Assembly (NCBI RefSeq): GCF_022664465.1
Contig: NZ_JAKREV010000002.1
Span: forward strand, 1-64,000
Direction: 5' to 3'
DNA length: 64,000 nucleotides
Source of the DNA: Sphingomonas hankookensis
Lineage (GTDB): Bacteria > Pseudomonadota > Alphaproteobacteria > Sphingomonadales > Sphingomonadaceae
In this document: one piece after another, positions 25,934 through 34,662 of the stretch
Numbering within the stretch: the first letter of the stretch is position 1
Layout: each line of letters begins with the position of its first letter
Translations under genes and position numbers: made by a program
The notes under the pieces: generated by a model
Database searches by the model: none
Told to the model about the DNA's origin: nothing
The model's input: only the letters and a program-made list of their open reading frames with translations

Positions 25934-25939
25934 TATAAT
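25934..25939 (+). promoter_or_regulatory. Possible -10 box for the carbonic anhydrase gene
   Basis: TATAAT lies 20 bases before the ATG at 25959 in the lipA/carbonic anhydrase divergent gap. No good -35 box is seen 17 bases upstream (cgtcct). A weak call based on the perfect -10 hexamer in a GC-rich genome. Confidence 0.35.
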
Positions 25940-25958
25940 CTATCATGGAGATTCTTTG

Positions 25959-26582
25959 ATGCACTTCAGCGACCTCAAGGAAGGTTATTACCGCTTCCGT
26001 GGCACCGAATGGCAGCAGGAGCGCGAGCGCTGGAGCGAACTGGCGACCGGTCAGAGCCCGAAGGTAATGGTGATCGCCTGCTCGGACAGCCGAGTCGATC
26101 CGGCGACGATCTTCGGCGCACGGCCGGGCGAGATTTTCGTGGTGCGCAACGTCGCCAACCTCGTGCCGCCGTTCGAGGATGATGGCGGCCGTCACGGCGT
26201 GTCGGCAGCGCTCGAATTCGCGGTCACCAAGCTGGAGGTCGAGGAAGTCCTCGTCCTCGGCCACGGCGCATGTGGCGGCGTGAATGCGTGCCTGACGCAG
26301 GCGCTGGCCAATACCAAGCCGGGTGAAGGCGGGTTCGTAGCGCACTGGATCGACCTGCTCGACGAAGCGCGCGAGAAGGTCGTGGCGCAGCACGGCACCG
26401 GGCCGGAAGGGCAGAAGGCGCTGGAACAGGAAGGCGTGAAGGTCTCGCTGCAGAACCTGATGACCTTCCCGTTTGTCAAGGAGCGGGTCGAGGCCGGCAA
26501 GCTCAAGCTCCACGGTGCGGTATTCGCGATCGAGGATGGGCGGCTGAGCGTGCTCGAAGGCGAGAAGTTCGAGAACGCTTGA
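25959..26582 (+). CDS. Beta-class carbonic anhydrase
   Basis: Interconverts CO2 and bicarbonate. Zinc ligands are Cys41 and Asp43 in ACSDSRVDP, then His102 and Cys105 in GHGACGGV, the beta-class signature. 207 residues. The ATG at 25959 is chosen over upstream in-frame codons because homology-like sequence starts at MHFSDLKEGYYRF. It is a single gene with a TATAAT upstream and a hairpin-rich spacer downstream (26590-26726) facing aspS. Confidence 0.94.
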   Translation: MHFSDLKEGYYRFRGTEWQQERERWSELATGQSPKVMVIACSDSRVDPATIFGARPGEIFVVRNVANLVPPFEDDGGRHGVSAALEFAVTKLEVEEVLVLGHGACGGVNACLTQALANTKPGEGGFVAHWIDLLDEAREKVVAQHGTGPEGQKALEQEGVKVSLQNLMTFPFVKERVEAGKLKLHGAVFAIEDGRLSVLEGEKFENA

Positions 26583-26589
26583 TATCTAG

Positions 26590-26726
26590 CTCCTCCCCGC
26601 TCGCGGGGAGGAGGACCATGCGCAGCATGGTGGAGGGGGATCGCCGCCCAACGCGAGGGTATTGGAACAGGGCAACCCCTCCACCCCTCGCTAACGCGAG
26701 CGGTCCCCCTCCCCGTTCAGGGGAGG
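26590..26726. repeat. Palindrome cluster between convergent carbonic anhydrase and aspS
   Basis: Contains a perfect 11-base stem around 26590-26613 (CTCCTCCCCGC/GCGGGGAGGAG) and a second stem at 26708-26726 (CCTCCCC/GGGGAGG). The central part also carries partly complementary GGTGGAGGGGG and CCCCTCCACCCC tracts, so the whole 137 bases can fold into one long structure. It probably ends both transcripts and belongs to a GGGGAGG palindrome family of which another example lies at 60711-60735. Confidence 0.6.
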
Positions 26727-26727
26727 A

Positions 26728-28521
26728 TTATTCCTTCGGGCCGTCGGCGGTCACGCGGATGTTGAGTTCGCGGAGCTGCTTTGGCGTCGCATAATTCGGC
26801 GCACCCATCATCAGGTCTTCGGCCTTCTGGGTCATCGGGAAGGTGATGACCTCGCGAATGTTCGGTTCGTCCGCCAGCAGCATGACGATGCGGTCGACGC
26901 CCGGGGCCGAGCCACCGTGCGGCGGCGCGCCGAACTTGAACGCGTTGATCATGCCCGCGAAGTTCGTATCGACGTCTTCCTGCGTGTAGCCGGCGATCTC
27001 GAACGCCTTGTACATGATTTCCGGACGGTGGTTCCGGATCGCGCCCGACGACAGCTCCACGCCGTTGCAGACGATGTCGTACTGGTAGGCGAGGATGTCG
27101 AGCGGGTTCATCGTCTCCAGCGCTTCCATCTCGCCCTGCGGCATTGAGAAGGGGTTGTGGCTAAAATCAACCTTCTTCGCGTCCTCGTCATATTCGAACA
27201 TCGGGAAGTCGACGATCCAGCAGAATTCGAAGCGCTTGTCGTCGATCAGGCCCAGCGTCTCGGCAACGCGAGTACGCGCAAGGCCGGCGAGCTTGGCGGC
27301 TTGCGCTTCCTTGCCCGCGGCGAAGAACACGCCGTCGTCGGGGCCGAGGCCGAGCGCTTCGGCGATCTTCGCCATGCCTTCCTCGCCATGGTTCTTGGCG
27401 ATGGGGCCGCCCCATTCGCCGCCCTTGCGGGTGGCGTAGCCTAGGCCGGCAAACCCTTCAGATTGGGCCCAGGCGTTCATGTCATCGAAGAATTTTCGGC
27501 TCTTGTCGGCGGTCTTCGGCGCCGGCACGGCGCGGACCACGTCACCCGCCTCGACGATCGAGGCGAAGCGGCCGAAGCCCGAACCGACGAACAGGTCCGA
27601 CACGTCGGTGATGACCAGCGGGTTGCGCAGGTCGGGCTTGTCGTTGCCGTATTTCAGCATCGATTCGCGGTAGGGAATGCGCTGGAACGGCAGCGGCGAC
27701 ACGGTGCGGCCCTTGCCCTGCCAGTTGGCATATTCCTCGAACACCCCGTGCAAGACGGGTTCGATCGCGGCGAACACGTCCTCCTGCGTGACGAAGCTCA
27801 TTTCAAAATCGAGCTGGTAGAATTCGCCCGGCGAACGGTCGGCGCGGGCGTCTTCGTCGCGGAAGCAGGGGGCGATCTGGAAATAACGGTCGAAGCCGGC
27901 GACCATCAGCAGCTGCTTGAACATCTGCGGCGCCTGCGGCAGCGCATAGAATTTGCCGGGATGGACGCGGCTGGGGACCAGATAGTCGCGTGCGCCTTCG
28001 GGCGACGACGCGGTCAGGATGGGGGTCTGGAATTCCGTGAAGCCCTGATCGATCATCCGGCGACGCAGCGATGCGATGACGTTCGAGCGCAGCAGGATGT
28101 TCGCGTGCAGCCGTTCGCGCCGCAGGTCGAGGAAGCGATAGCGCAGGCGGATGTCTTCCGGGTACTCGGCCTCACCGGCGACCGGCATCGGCAGTTCCTG
28201 CGCCGCCGACTGGAGCGTCGCGGCACGGGCGTAGATTTCGATCGCGCCGGTGGCGAGGTTCGGGTTCTTCGTCGCCTCGCTGCGCAACTTCACATTGCCG
28301 TCGATGGTCAGCACTGATTCGGTGCGGGCCGAGTCGAGCAGTGCCAATGCCGGCGAATCGCTGTCGGCGACGATCTGAGTGATGCCGTAATGGTCGCGCA
28401 GGTCGATGAACAGCACACCGCCATGGTCGCGCTTGCGATGCACCCAGCCCGACAGGCGGACGGTATCGCCGTCGTTCGCGTCGGTCAGCTGGCCGCAGTT
28501 ATGGGTGCGATAGGCGTGCAT
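26728..28521 (-). CDS. aspS: Aspartyl-tRNA synthetase
   Basis: Class II synthetase of the bacterial type with 597 residues. An N-terminal OB anticodon domain ([21 protein letters not shown]) is followed by the catalytic core with motif 2 ([24 protein letters not shown] region), the GAD insertion (about 290-410) and motif 3 ([22 protein letters not shown]). The C-terminal DLMMGAP is typical. It is transcribed alone, diverging from rnd across a 108-base gap. Whether it also charges tRNA-Asn cannot be told from this window; gatCAB is not in view. Confidence 0.97.
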   Translation of the reverse strand: MHAYRTHNCGQLTDANDGDTVRLSGWVHRKRDHGGVLFIDLRDHYGITQIVADSDSPALALLDSARTESVLTIDGNVKLRSEATKNPNLATGAIEIYARAATLQSAAQELPMPVAGEAEYPEDIRLRYRFLDLRRERLHANILLRSNVIASLRRRMIDQGFTEFQTPILTASSPEGARDYLVPSRVHPGKFYALPQAPQMFKQLLMVAGFDRYFQIAPCFRDEDARADRSPGEFYQLDFEMSFVTQEDVFAAIEPVLHGVFEEYANWQGKGRTVSPLPFQRIPYRESMLKYGNDKPDLRNPLVITDVSDLFVGSGFGRFASIVEAGDVVRAVPAPKTADKSRKFFDDMNAWAQSEGFAGLGYATRKGGEWGGPIAKNHGEEGMAKIAEALGLGPDDGVFFAAGKEAQAAKLAGLARTRVAETLGLIDDKRFEFCWIVDFPMFEYDEDAKKVDFSHNPFSMPQGEMEALETMNPLDILAYQYDIVCNGVELSSGAIRNHRPEIMYKAFEIAGYTQEDVDTNFAGMINAFKFGAPPHGGSAPGVDRIVMLLADEPNIREVITFPMTQKAEDLMMGAPNYATPKQLRELNIRVTADGPKE

Positions 28522-28629
28522 TGAAAAACCTTCCGGCGGACTATCAAGGTAGAATTGAATTTAGAGCGGTCGCGCTTCCCTCCCCCACCCCCTTTTGTCA
28601 AGGCGCGGAACCCTTGCTATGCGGGCGTG

Positions 28630-29805
28630 ATGCACATCCATCCGTTGATCGAAGACAGCCAGACCCTCGCTGCCCTCTGCACCCGCCTCGCCAAATCCGA
28701 CTTCGTCGCGGTCGACACCGAGTTCATGCGCGAGAACAGCTATTGGCCCGAGCTGTGCCTGATCCAGATCGCCAATACCGAGGAAGCCGCCGCGATCGAT
28801 CCGATGGCGCCGGGGATCGACCTGACGCCGCTGCTTACTCTGCTGACCGACAATGACGACGTGCTGAAGGTCTTCCATGCGGGGGGCCAGGATATCGAGA
28901 TCGTCTATAACCTGACCGGCAAGACCCCCTTCCCCCTGTTCGATACGCAGGTGGCGGCGATGGCGCTGGGTCAGGGCGAGCAGGTCGGCTATTCGAACCT
29001 CGTCGATGCCTATCTAGGGATCACGGTCGACAAGGGCGCGCGGTTCACCGACTGGTCGCGGCGGCCGCTGGACGACCGGCAGATCGACTATGCCATCGCC
29101 GACGTGACACACCTGTCGGTGATCTTCCCCAAGATGCTGGGCAAGCTGCGCAAGACCGGGCGCGGGCTGTGGCTGGACGAGGAGATGGAGCGGATCGCCG
29201 ATCCGGCGAACTATTTCAACGATCCCGAGACGGTGTGGCAGCGTATCCGCGTCAACAGCCGGAAGCCCGAGGTGCTGGGACGGTTGAAGGCGCTGGGCAA
29301 GTGGCGCGAGCTGGAGGCGCAGGGCAAGAACCTGCCGCGCGGCCGGATCGTGAAGGACGAGACGATCGCCGATCTGGCGGGCAATCCGCCGCGCCGCCAG
29401 AGCGATCTGGCCAAGGTCCGCGGGCTGTCGGCGGCATGGGCGCATAACGATATCGGCGGGCGGATGATGGAGGCGTTGGCGGGGGCCGCGCCGCTGACCG
29501 GCGACGAGCTGCCCGGACGCGACGATCGCAAGCCGTCGCTGGGCAAGGAGGGCGCGCTGGTCGCTGACCTCCTCAAGCTGCTGCTGAAAATCCGGGCGAA
29601 CGAGATCAAGGTCGCGTCGCGCCTGCTGGCGCGGTCGGACGATCTGGAGGCGCTGGCCGCAGGGCAGCGCGACGGGCTGTCGATCCTGCACGGATGGCGG
29701 TTCGAGCAGTTCGGGTGCGATGCACTCGCGCTGGTCGAGGGTCAGCTGGGGTTCACCGTGCTGGGCGGAAAGCTGAAGATGACCCGAGCGGAGGTAGTCG
29801 AATGA
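28630..29805 (+). CDS. rnd: Ribonuclease D
   Basis: 3'-5' exonuclease of the DEDD family that trims tRNA and other stable RNA ends. The DEDDy motifs are VAVDTEFM (Asp29, Glu31), VFHAGGQDIEIVYN and YAIADVTHL. Two helical HRDC-like domains follow (about 200-380). 391 residues. The ATG at 28630 begins the conserved part, while the longer open frame before it is proline-rich and not credible. The stop overlaps the start of the I78-type lipoprotein (ATGA at 29802). Confidence 0.95.
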   Translation: MHIHPLIEDSQTLAALCTRLAKSDFVAVDTEFMRENSYWPELCLIQIANTEEAAAIDPMAPGIDLTPLLTLLTDNDDVLKVFHAGGQDIEIVYNLTGKTPFPLFDTQVAAMALGQGEQVGYSNLVDAYLGITVDKGARFTDWSRRPLDDRQIDYAIADVTHLSVIFPKMLGKLRKTGRGLWLDEEMERIADPANYFNDPETVWQRIRVNSRKPEVLGRLKALGKWRELEAQGKNLPRGRIVKDETIADLAGNPPRRQSDLAKVRGLSAAWAHNDIGGRMMEALAGAAPLTGDELPGRDDRKPSLGKEGALVADLLKLLLKIRANEIKVASRLLARSDDLEALAAGQRDGLSILHGWRFEQFGCDALALVEGQLGFTVLGGKLKMTRAEVVE

Positions 29806-30104
29806 AATTCCTGTCCCTCACCCTGACCACGCTGGCGCTGGGCGCCTGCACCACGCCGCCGCCGTCCGGCGGGGGCGAGACGGCTCCCCCGGCGCTGGGC
29901 TCCGCCTGCGACACGGCGGCGATCGCTAACCTCGTCGGCAAGCCGTTCACTCCGGCGCTGGAGGCCGATGCCAAGGCGCGGGCCAAGGTCGGAACGGTCC
30001 GGGCGATCCGGCCGGGCACGGCGGTGACGATGGACTTCCGGCCCGATCGGCTGAACATCGATATCGACGAGAAGAATATCGTGACCGGGTTCCGCTGCGG
30101 CTGA
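29802..30104 (+). CDS. Small lipoprotein of the I78 peptidase-inhibitor family
   Basis: 100 residues. A lipoprotein signal with lipobox LGAC (Cys at 16) and a Pro/Gly spacer come first. The rest fits the I78 inhibitor fold: SACDTAAIANLVGKPFT, then RAIRPGTAVTMDFRPDRLNIDIDEKNIVTGFRCG. The two cysteines at either end of the domain (C35 and the penultimate C99) probably pair. Family members inhibit serine peptidases in periplasm. It is coupled to rnd by a 4-base overlap, with no obvious functional link. Confidence 0.8.
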   Translation: MKFLSLTLTTLALGACTTPPPSGGGETAPPALGSACDTAAIANLVGKPFTPALEADAKARAKVGTVRAIRPGTAVTMDFRPDRLNIDIDEKNIVTGFRCG

Positions 30105-30229
30105 GGCACGGAAGTTGGCGAAGGTTGCGGGGCGTTATGGCCTCGCGGTGAACGATTCCGTTTAATTACAAGGACTTGTCCGTTACCGACGCGTTGGAAG
30201 TTCGCGCGGGGTTGGCGTTGCGGGCCATC

Positions 30230-30262
30230 ACGGGGAGATCCCAGCCTTCGCTGGGATGACGT
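30230..30262. repeat. REP-like palindromic repeat, copy 2
   Basis: Identical over 33 bases to the unit at 8253-8285, in inverse orientation. It lies in the 258-base gap between the I78 lipoprotein and the convergent ppx. Nothing else was found in that gap except a short open stretch in frame with ppx past its stop. Confidence 0.75.
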
Positions 30263-30362
30263 GTGGGGCACGGATCACGCGTGAGGCTGCGTCTTGCGGG
30301 TCGACGGTGTCAAAGAGCTTGCGGGAGCCTTGCAGATCGTCGGCGTGTAGGAAAGCGCTGCC

Positions 30363-31856
30363 TCAGCGGCTGACGAGTGCCGCTTCCATCCCCAGCGCCG
30401 CGGCCAGCGCGCGGTGGCGTTTGTGGACCGCTTCGCCGTAGAGCGCGGCGTCGGCGGGAGGGACGACCAGTTCGACCTGGGCGCGCTTGCGGCGCAGGTC
30501 GGTGCGTTGCAGCGGGGTGGCGACGCCGCCGCTGAGCCGCTGACCGAGCCGCATCGCAAGACCCCAGCGATGTGCCAACTGCAACGCGGCGGGCGAAGCC
30601 AGCTTCGCCAGCGGTTCGGGCGGATTGCCGTCGCCGCCGCACAGGCAGCTGTGAAGCGCCTGCGCCACGATCGCGCGGCCGGTCGCATCGATCGCGACCC
30701 AGTTGCCATGGAGCGCGATCTCCACGCCGCGTTCGGCGCGAAATTCGGGGTTGGCGTGCCAGCCCACATCGGCGAGCAGACAGGCGGCATGGCGCAGCCG
30801 TACGGCGGCGGGCGCGTCGTCGGGGAAGAGCGGCGCGATCCATTTGTGGAGCAGGTCGCCATGTTCGACGAACCGCCCCTGCCGTGCGCCCTCGTCATGC
30901 GCTGCGACCAGCAGCGGGTCCTGCTTGCGCACCGCCGGGGGCAGCGCGGCGTAGAGCAGCCCTTCGCGCAGGCCATAGGCCGAAATCATGGTCGTCGCGC
31001 TGCCGAGCTGGCGCGCCATGGCAGCGAGCAGCGCGGTGGCGTTGTCGAGCGTCGGCACGCGCCCGCCCGACAGGTTCGGAACCGCCTTCAGATCGGCGCG
31101 CGGGGTTTCGGTGATGATCCGCTGCAACTGCGCGATGCGGTCGAGCGACATGGTATAGCCGTGCGCGATCGGCAGGGGATAGTCGGTCAGGTGCATGTCG
31201 AGCCGCGCCAGCGTCCGCCACGACCCGCCGACGAGGTAGAAGGGCAGCCCCTTCCCCCGGCCGGTCCAGCCGGCATCGGACACCAGTCGCTGTACGACGC
31301 GATCGAGTTCGCCGGAACGCCGGTCACGGATCGCGCCGATCCGCAGCACGCCGAGCGGGAACGAGACGCGATCGCCGAGCTTGCCGTTCTTGACCCGGAC
31401 CAGTTCGAGACTGCCGCCGCCGAGATCGCCGACGATTCCATCGGCGTCGGGGATGGCGGAAAGGACGCCGTATCCGGCCGCCTGTGCCTCCTCCTCGCCG
31501 GTCAGCGTTTCGACCGACAGGCCGAGCGATTCGGCAAGCGCCACCAGTTCGTGGCCATTGGCGGCGTCGCGGACGGCGGCGGTGGCGACGGTGCGGACGA
31601 CATCGGCCTGCATCTCCTGCGCCAGCCATGCGAAGCGGCGCAACGCGGTGCCGGCGACGCCCATCGCCTCCGCATCGATCGCACCGGTATCGGCGAGCGA
31701 GCGGCCGAGGCCGGCGAGGACCTTTTCGTTGAACAGCGTCGCCGGCATCCGGTCCGGCCCGCCATAGACGACCAGCCGGATCGAGTTCGACCCGATGTCG
31801 ATGATCGCACTATGCGCGGCGGTCACCGGCCGGCTGAGCCATGGCAGGCGGATCAA
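30363..31856 (-). CDS. ppx: Exopolyphosphatase (Ppx/GppA family)
   Basis: Releases phosphate from polyphosphate, or removes the 5' phosphate of pppGpp. The ASKHA fold shows IIDIGSNSIRLVVYGG and GDLGGGSLELV as phosphate-1 and phosphate-2 motifs. A C-terminal HD-like helical half follows (ACLLADVGWH). The start is taken as TTG at 31856, overlapping the ppk stop as TTGA, as tmk and hflX do. An ATG at 31883 would overlap ppk by 31 bases and add 9 residues. About 497 residues. It is the last gene of the DUF2066-hda-ppk-ppx run. Confidence 0.93.
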   Translation of the reverse strand: MIRLPWLSRPVTAAHSAIIDIGSNSIRLVVYGGPDRMPATLFNEKVLAGLGRSLADTGAIDAEAMGVAGTALRRFAWLAQEMQADVVRTVATAAVRDAANGHELVALAESLGLSVETLTGEEEAQAAGYGVLSAIPDADGIVGDLGGGSLELVRVKNGKLGDRVSFPLGVLRIGAIRDRRSGELDRVVQRLVSDAGWTGRGKGLPFYLVGGSWRTLARLDMHLTDYPLPIAHGYTMSLDRIAQLQRIITETPRADLKAVPNLSGGRVPTLDNATALLAAMARQLGSATTMISAYGLREGLLYAALPPAVRKQDPLLVAAHDEGARQGRFVEHGDLLHKWIAPLFPDDAPAAVRLRHAACLLADVGWHANPEFRAERGVEIALHGNWVAIDATGRAIVAQALHSCLCGGDGNPPEPLAKLASPAALQLAHRWGLAMRLGQRLSGGVATPLQRTDLRRKRAQVELVVPPADAALYGEAVHKRHRALAAALGMEAALVSR

Positions 31857-34027
31857 ACCGCGCCGTCCCGTGCCGCACGCCATGCGCGCAACGACAGTTT
31901 TTGCGGCACGGTGGCCGACCCGCCCTCAATCGCCGCGCCGCGCCCGGAGAGCGACGGGTTGGTCATGAAATAGCGGTGGAGGTTGAACGGCTTGTCGCCC
32001 TTCGCCATGCGGCGATAGCTGCCGTCGGGACCAAGGTCCCAGCTTTGTTCGGTATCGAGGAGATTTGCGACCATCACCTGGTCCAACACCTGATCGTGCA
32101 CGGTCGGGTTCGTGATCGGCAAAAGATATTCCACGCGCCGGTCGAAATTGCGCGGCATCCAGTCCGCCGACGACACGTAAACCAGCGCATCGTCGTTGGG
32201 CAGCGCTTCGCCGTTGCCGAAGCAGTAGATGCGGCTGTGTTCGAGGAAGCGGCCGACGACCGATTTGACGCGGATGTTGTCCGACATGCCCGGCACGCCC
32301 GGCCGCAGGCAGCAGATGCCGCGCACGATCAGGTCGATCTGCACGCCGGCCGCCGAGGCTTCGTAGAGCTTGTCGATCAGCGCGGGATCGACCAGCGAGT
32401 TCATCTTCAGCCAGATCGAACCATCGCCACCGGCGCGGGCACTCTGGATTTCCCCCTCGATCAACGCCTCCAGCCGGTTGCGCAGGTCGCGCGGCGAAAT
32501 GGCGAGCTGTTGCAGCGATTGCGGTTCGACATAGCCGGTGATGTAGTTGAACACCTGCGCCGCATCGCGCCCGATCACCGGATCGGCGGTGAAGAAGCTG
32601 AGATCGGTATAGATGCGCGCGGTGACCGGGTGGTAGTTGCCGGTGCCGAAGTGGCAATAGGTCCGGTATCCCTGCTCCTCACGCCGGACGACCATCGAGA
32701 TTTTTGCGTGGGTCTTCCATTCGATGAAGCCGTACACGACCTGCACGCCGGCGCGTTCGAGGACTGAGGCGAGGTTCAGGTTCTGCTCTTCGTCGAAGCG
32801 GGCCTTCAATTCGACGACGGCGGTCACCGACTTGCCCGCTTCCGCTGCCGCGACCAGTGCGGCGACGACGGCGGACTGCTTGCCGGCGCGGTACAGCGTC
32901 TGCTTGATCGCGACGACATCGGGGTCGGCCGCGGCTTGCTTGAGGAAGGCGAGCACCACGTCGAAGGTTTCGTACGGGTGGTGAACGACGATGTCCTTCG
33001 CGCGGATCGCCGCGAAACAGTCGCCGCCATATTCGCGGATGCGTTCGGGGAAGCGGGGGGAGAAGGGCGGGAATTTCAGGTCGGGGCGGTCCTCGGCGAC
33101 CAGCATCGACAGGTCACCGATGCCGAGGAACCCGCCGGTTTCGGTGATGAGCGCATCGCTGCCGCCCATTTCGTCGCGCAGCAGCTGGACCAGTTCGTCC
33201 GAAATGCCCGATTCGATTTCGAGGCGGATGATCCGGCCACGGCGGCGGCGTTTGATCGCGGTGCGGAAGTAGAGGACGAGGTCCTCCGCCTCTTCCTCAA
33301 GCTCGATATCGCTGTCGCGGATCACGCGGAACGCAGCGGACGCGCGCACCGTATAGCCGGGGAAGAACAGGTCGGAGAAATGCCGCAGGATCGTCTCGAT
33401 CGCGACGTAGCGCGCGGCCTTGCCGGGCAAGCGGACGAAGCGCGGCATGGCGGGCGGGAGCAGCACGACCTCGCGCACCTCGACATCGTCCGAGCGGCGG
33501 ATCAGGTCGAACAGCATCGCCGAGCCAAGGTTCGGGATGAACGGGAACGGGTGCGCCGGGTCGAGCGCCTGTGGCGTCAGCACCGGAAAAATCTGTTCGC
33601 GGAAATAGCGGGCGAGCCATTCCTCCGTCTCGCCATGCAGCGCGTCGGCGCCCAGCACGATGACATCGGCATCGGCAAGGTCGGCGGCGATATCGCGCCA
33701 GATGCGCTGCTGGCTGTCGACCAGCCCGGCGGCGTCGACGGTGATCGCCGCCAGCTGTTGCGACGGCGTCAGGCCGTCGACCGATTCGTGGCCGACGCCC
33801 TGGTTCTGCTGTCCCTTCAGCCCCGCGACGCGGACCATGAAGAATTCGTCGATGTTCGTCGCCGAGATCGACAGGAAGCGCAGGCGTTCGAGCAGCGGAT
33901 GGTCGGGGTTGCACGCTTCGTCCAACACGCGGCGGTTGAATGCCAGCCACGACAGCTCGCGGTTGAAATAGCGGGCCTCCGGCGCGGCGGCGACGGTGGT
34001 GCGGGCGGAGGGGACGGGATCGTTCAC
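31853..34027 (-). CDS. ppk: Polyphosphate kinase 1
   Basis: Makes polyphosphate from ATP at the membrane and autophosphorylates on histidine. 724 residues with the four PPK1 domains. The N-terminal RYFNRELSWLAFNRRVLDEA is diagnostic. The phospho-histidine is in WKTHAKISMVVRREE, followed by YCHFGTGNYHPVTARIYTDLSFF. The second domain contains IDLIVRGICCLRPGVPGMSDNI and the C-terminal SADWMPRNFDRRVE. The start overlaps the hda stop and the stop overlaps ppx, so synthesis and breakdown of polyphosphate are read from one transcript. Confidence 0.97.
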   Translation of the reverse strand: MNDPVPSARTTVAAAPEARYFNRELSWLAFNRRVLDEACNPDHPLLERLRFLSISATNIDEFFMVRVAGLKGQQNQGVGHESVDGLTPSQQLAAITVDAAGLVDSQQRIWRDIAADLADADVIVLGADALHGETEEWLARYFREQIFPVLTPQALDPAHPFPFIPNLGSAMLFDLIRRSDDVEVREVVLLPPAMPRFVRLPGKAARYVAIETILRHFSDLFFPGYTVRASAAFRVIRDSDIELEEEAEDLVLYFRTAIKRRRRGRIIRLEIESGISDELVQLLRDEMGGSDALITETGGFLGIGDLSMLVAEDRPDLKFPPFSPRFPERIREYGGDCFAAIRAKDIVVHHPYETFDVVLAFLKQAAADPDVVAIKQTLYRAGKQSAVVAALVAAAEAGKSVTAVVELKARFDEEQNLNLASVLERAGVQVVYGFIEWKTHAKISMVVRREEQGYRTYCHFGTGNYHPVTARIYTDLSFFTADPVIGRDAAQVFNYITGYVEPQSLQQLAISPRDLRNRLEALIEGEIQSARAGGDGSIWLKMNSLVDPALIDKLYEASAAGVQIDLIVRGICCLRPGVPGMSDNIRVKSVVGRFLEHSRIYCFGNGEALPNDDALVYVSSADWMPRNFDRRVEYLLPITNPTVHDQVLDQVMVANLLDTEQSWDLGPDGSYRRMAKGDKPFNLHRYFMTNPSLSGRGAAIEGGSATVPQKLSLRAWRAARDGAV

Positions 34028-34662
34028 AGCAGTCGGTCCAGCAGCAACGGGTTACCGGTCAACGCGGCACGGGCGGTCGGGATCGTCAAACGGCGCATCG
34101 AGCGCAACATCGCATCTTCCTCCAGAGCTTCGACGATGCGAAGCACCGCAAGGTGGCTCCGTTCGACGCGGCGGGCAAGCCAGCGCACCAGATCGGGCGC
34201 GGCGACAAGCTCCTTCCTGTCGAAGAGATATTGCAGCAGTGTTTCGATCAGCAGGTCGTCGGGCGCCTCCAGCCGCAGCACCGGCGTCGCGCCGATGCGC
34301 GAGCGCAGGTCGGGCAGGCCGATCCGCCACAGCGGCGGCGGGGCGTCGGCGACGATCAGCAGCGGGCGTTCCTCCCCCTGCGCGCGGTTCCAGGCGTGGA
34401 ACAGCTCGGTCTCGCTCCAGCGTTCGGCATCGTCGGCGATCATCCCGCCGCTGCGCGCGGCGAACGAGCGGGCGAGCAGCGTGCGGCCGGATTTGCGCGG
34501 ACCGACGAGCAGTGCAGCCCTGACCGGCCATGTCGCCCAGTGATCGAGATGGTGGACGGCGGCTTCGTTCGACGGCCCCACAAGGAACAGGTCCTGCCGG
34601 GCGCCGACCGGAAGTTCGAGGGGAAGGGTAAGCTGAACCGAACCGCGAAGCAGATAGGTCAT
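34024..34662 (-). CDS. hda: DnaA-related regulatory protein Hda with degenerate P-loop
   Basis: Hda bound to the beta clamp stimulates ATP hydrolysis by DnaA and so limits re-initiation. The 212-residue protein has the clamp-binding peptide QLTLPL (residues 10-15) near its N-terminus, then a DnaA-type AAA+ domain: LLVGPRKSGRTLL (Walker A at 54-61), LLIVADAPPPLW (Walker B), LRSRIGATPVLRL, and a terminal lid. The P-loop lysine is replaced by Arg60, and Walker B lacks the usual second acid. Nucleotide binding may be weak, an inference from sequence only. Start and stop overlap its neighbours by 4 bases each. Confidence 0.88.
   Translation of the reverse strand: MTYLLRGSVQLTLPLELPVGARQDLFLVGPSNEAAVHHLDHWATWPVRAALLVGPRKSGRTLLARSFAARSGGMIADDAERWSETELFHAWNRAQGEERPLLIVADAPPPLWRIGLPDLRSRIGATPVLRLEAPDDLLIETLLQYLFDRKELVAAPDLVRWLARRVERSHLAVLRIVEALEEDAMLRSMRRLTIPTARAALTGNPLLLDRLL

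Noticed and set aside
30265-30362. Open stretch in frame with ppx beyond its stop, encoding about 46 codons into the REP unit
   Set aside because: ppx is already full length at the normal stop; there is no readthrough signal. The plausible-looking peptide ends in a sequence encoded by the repeat.
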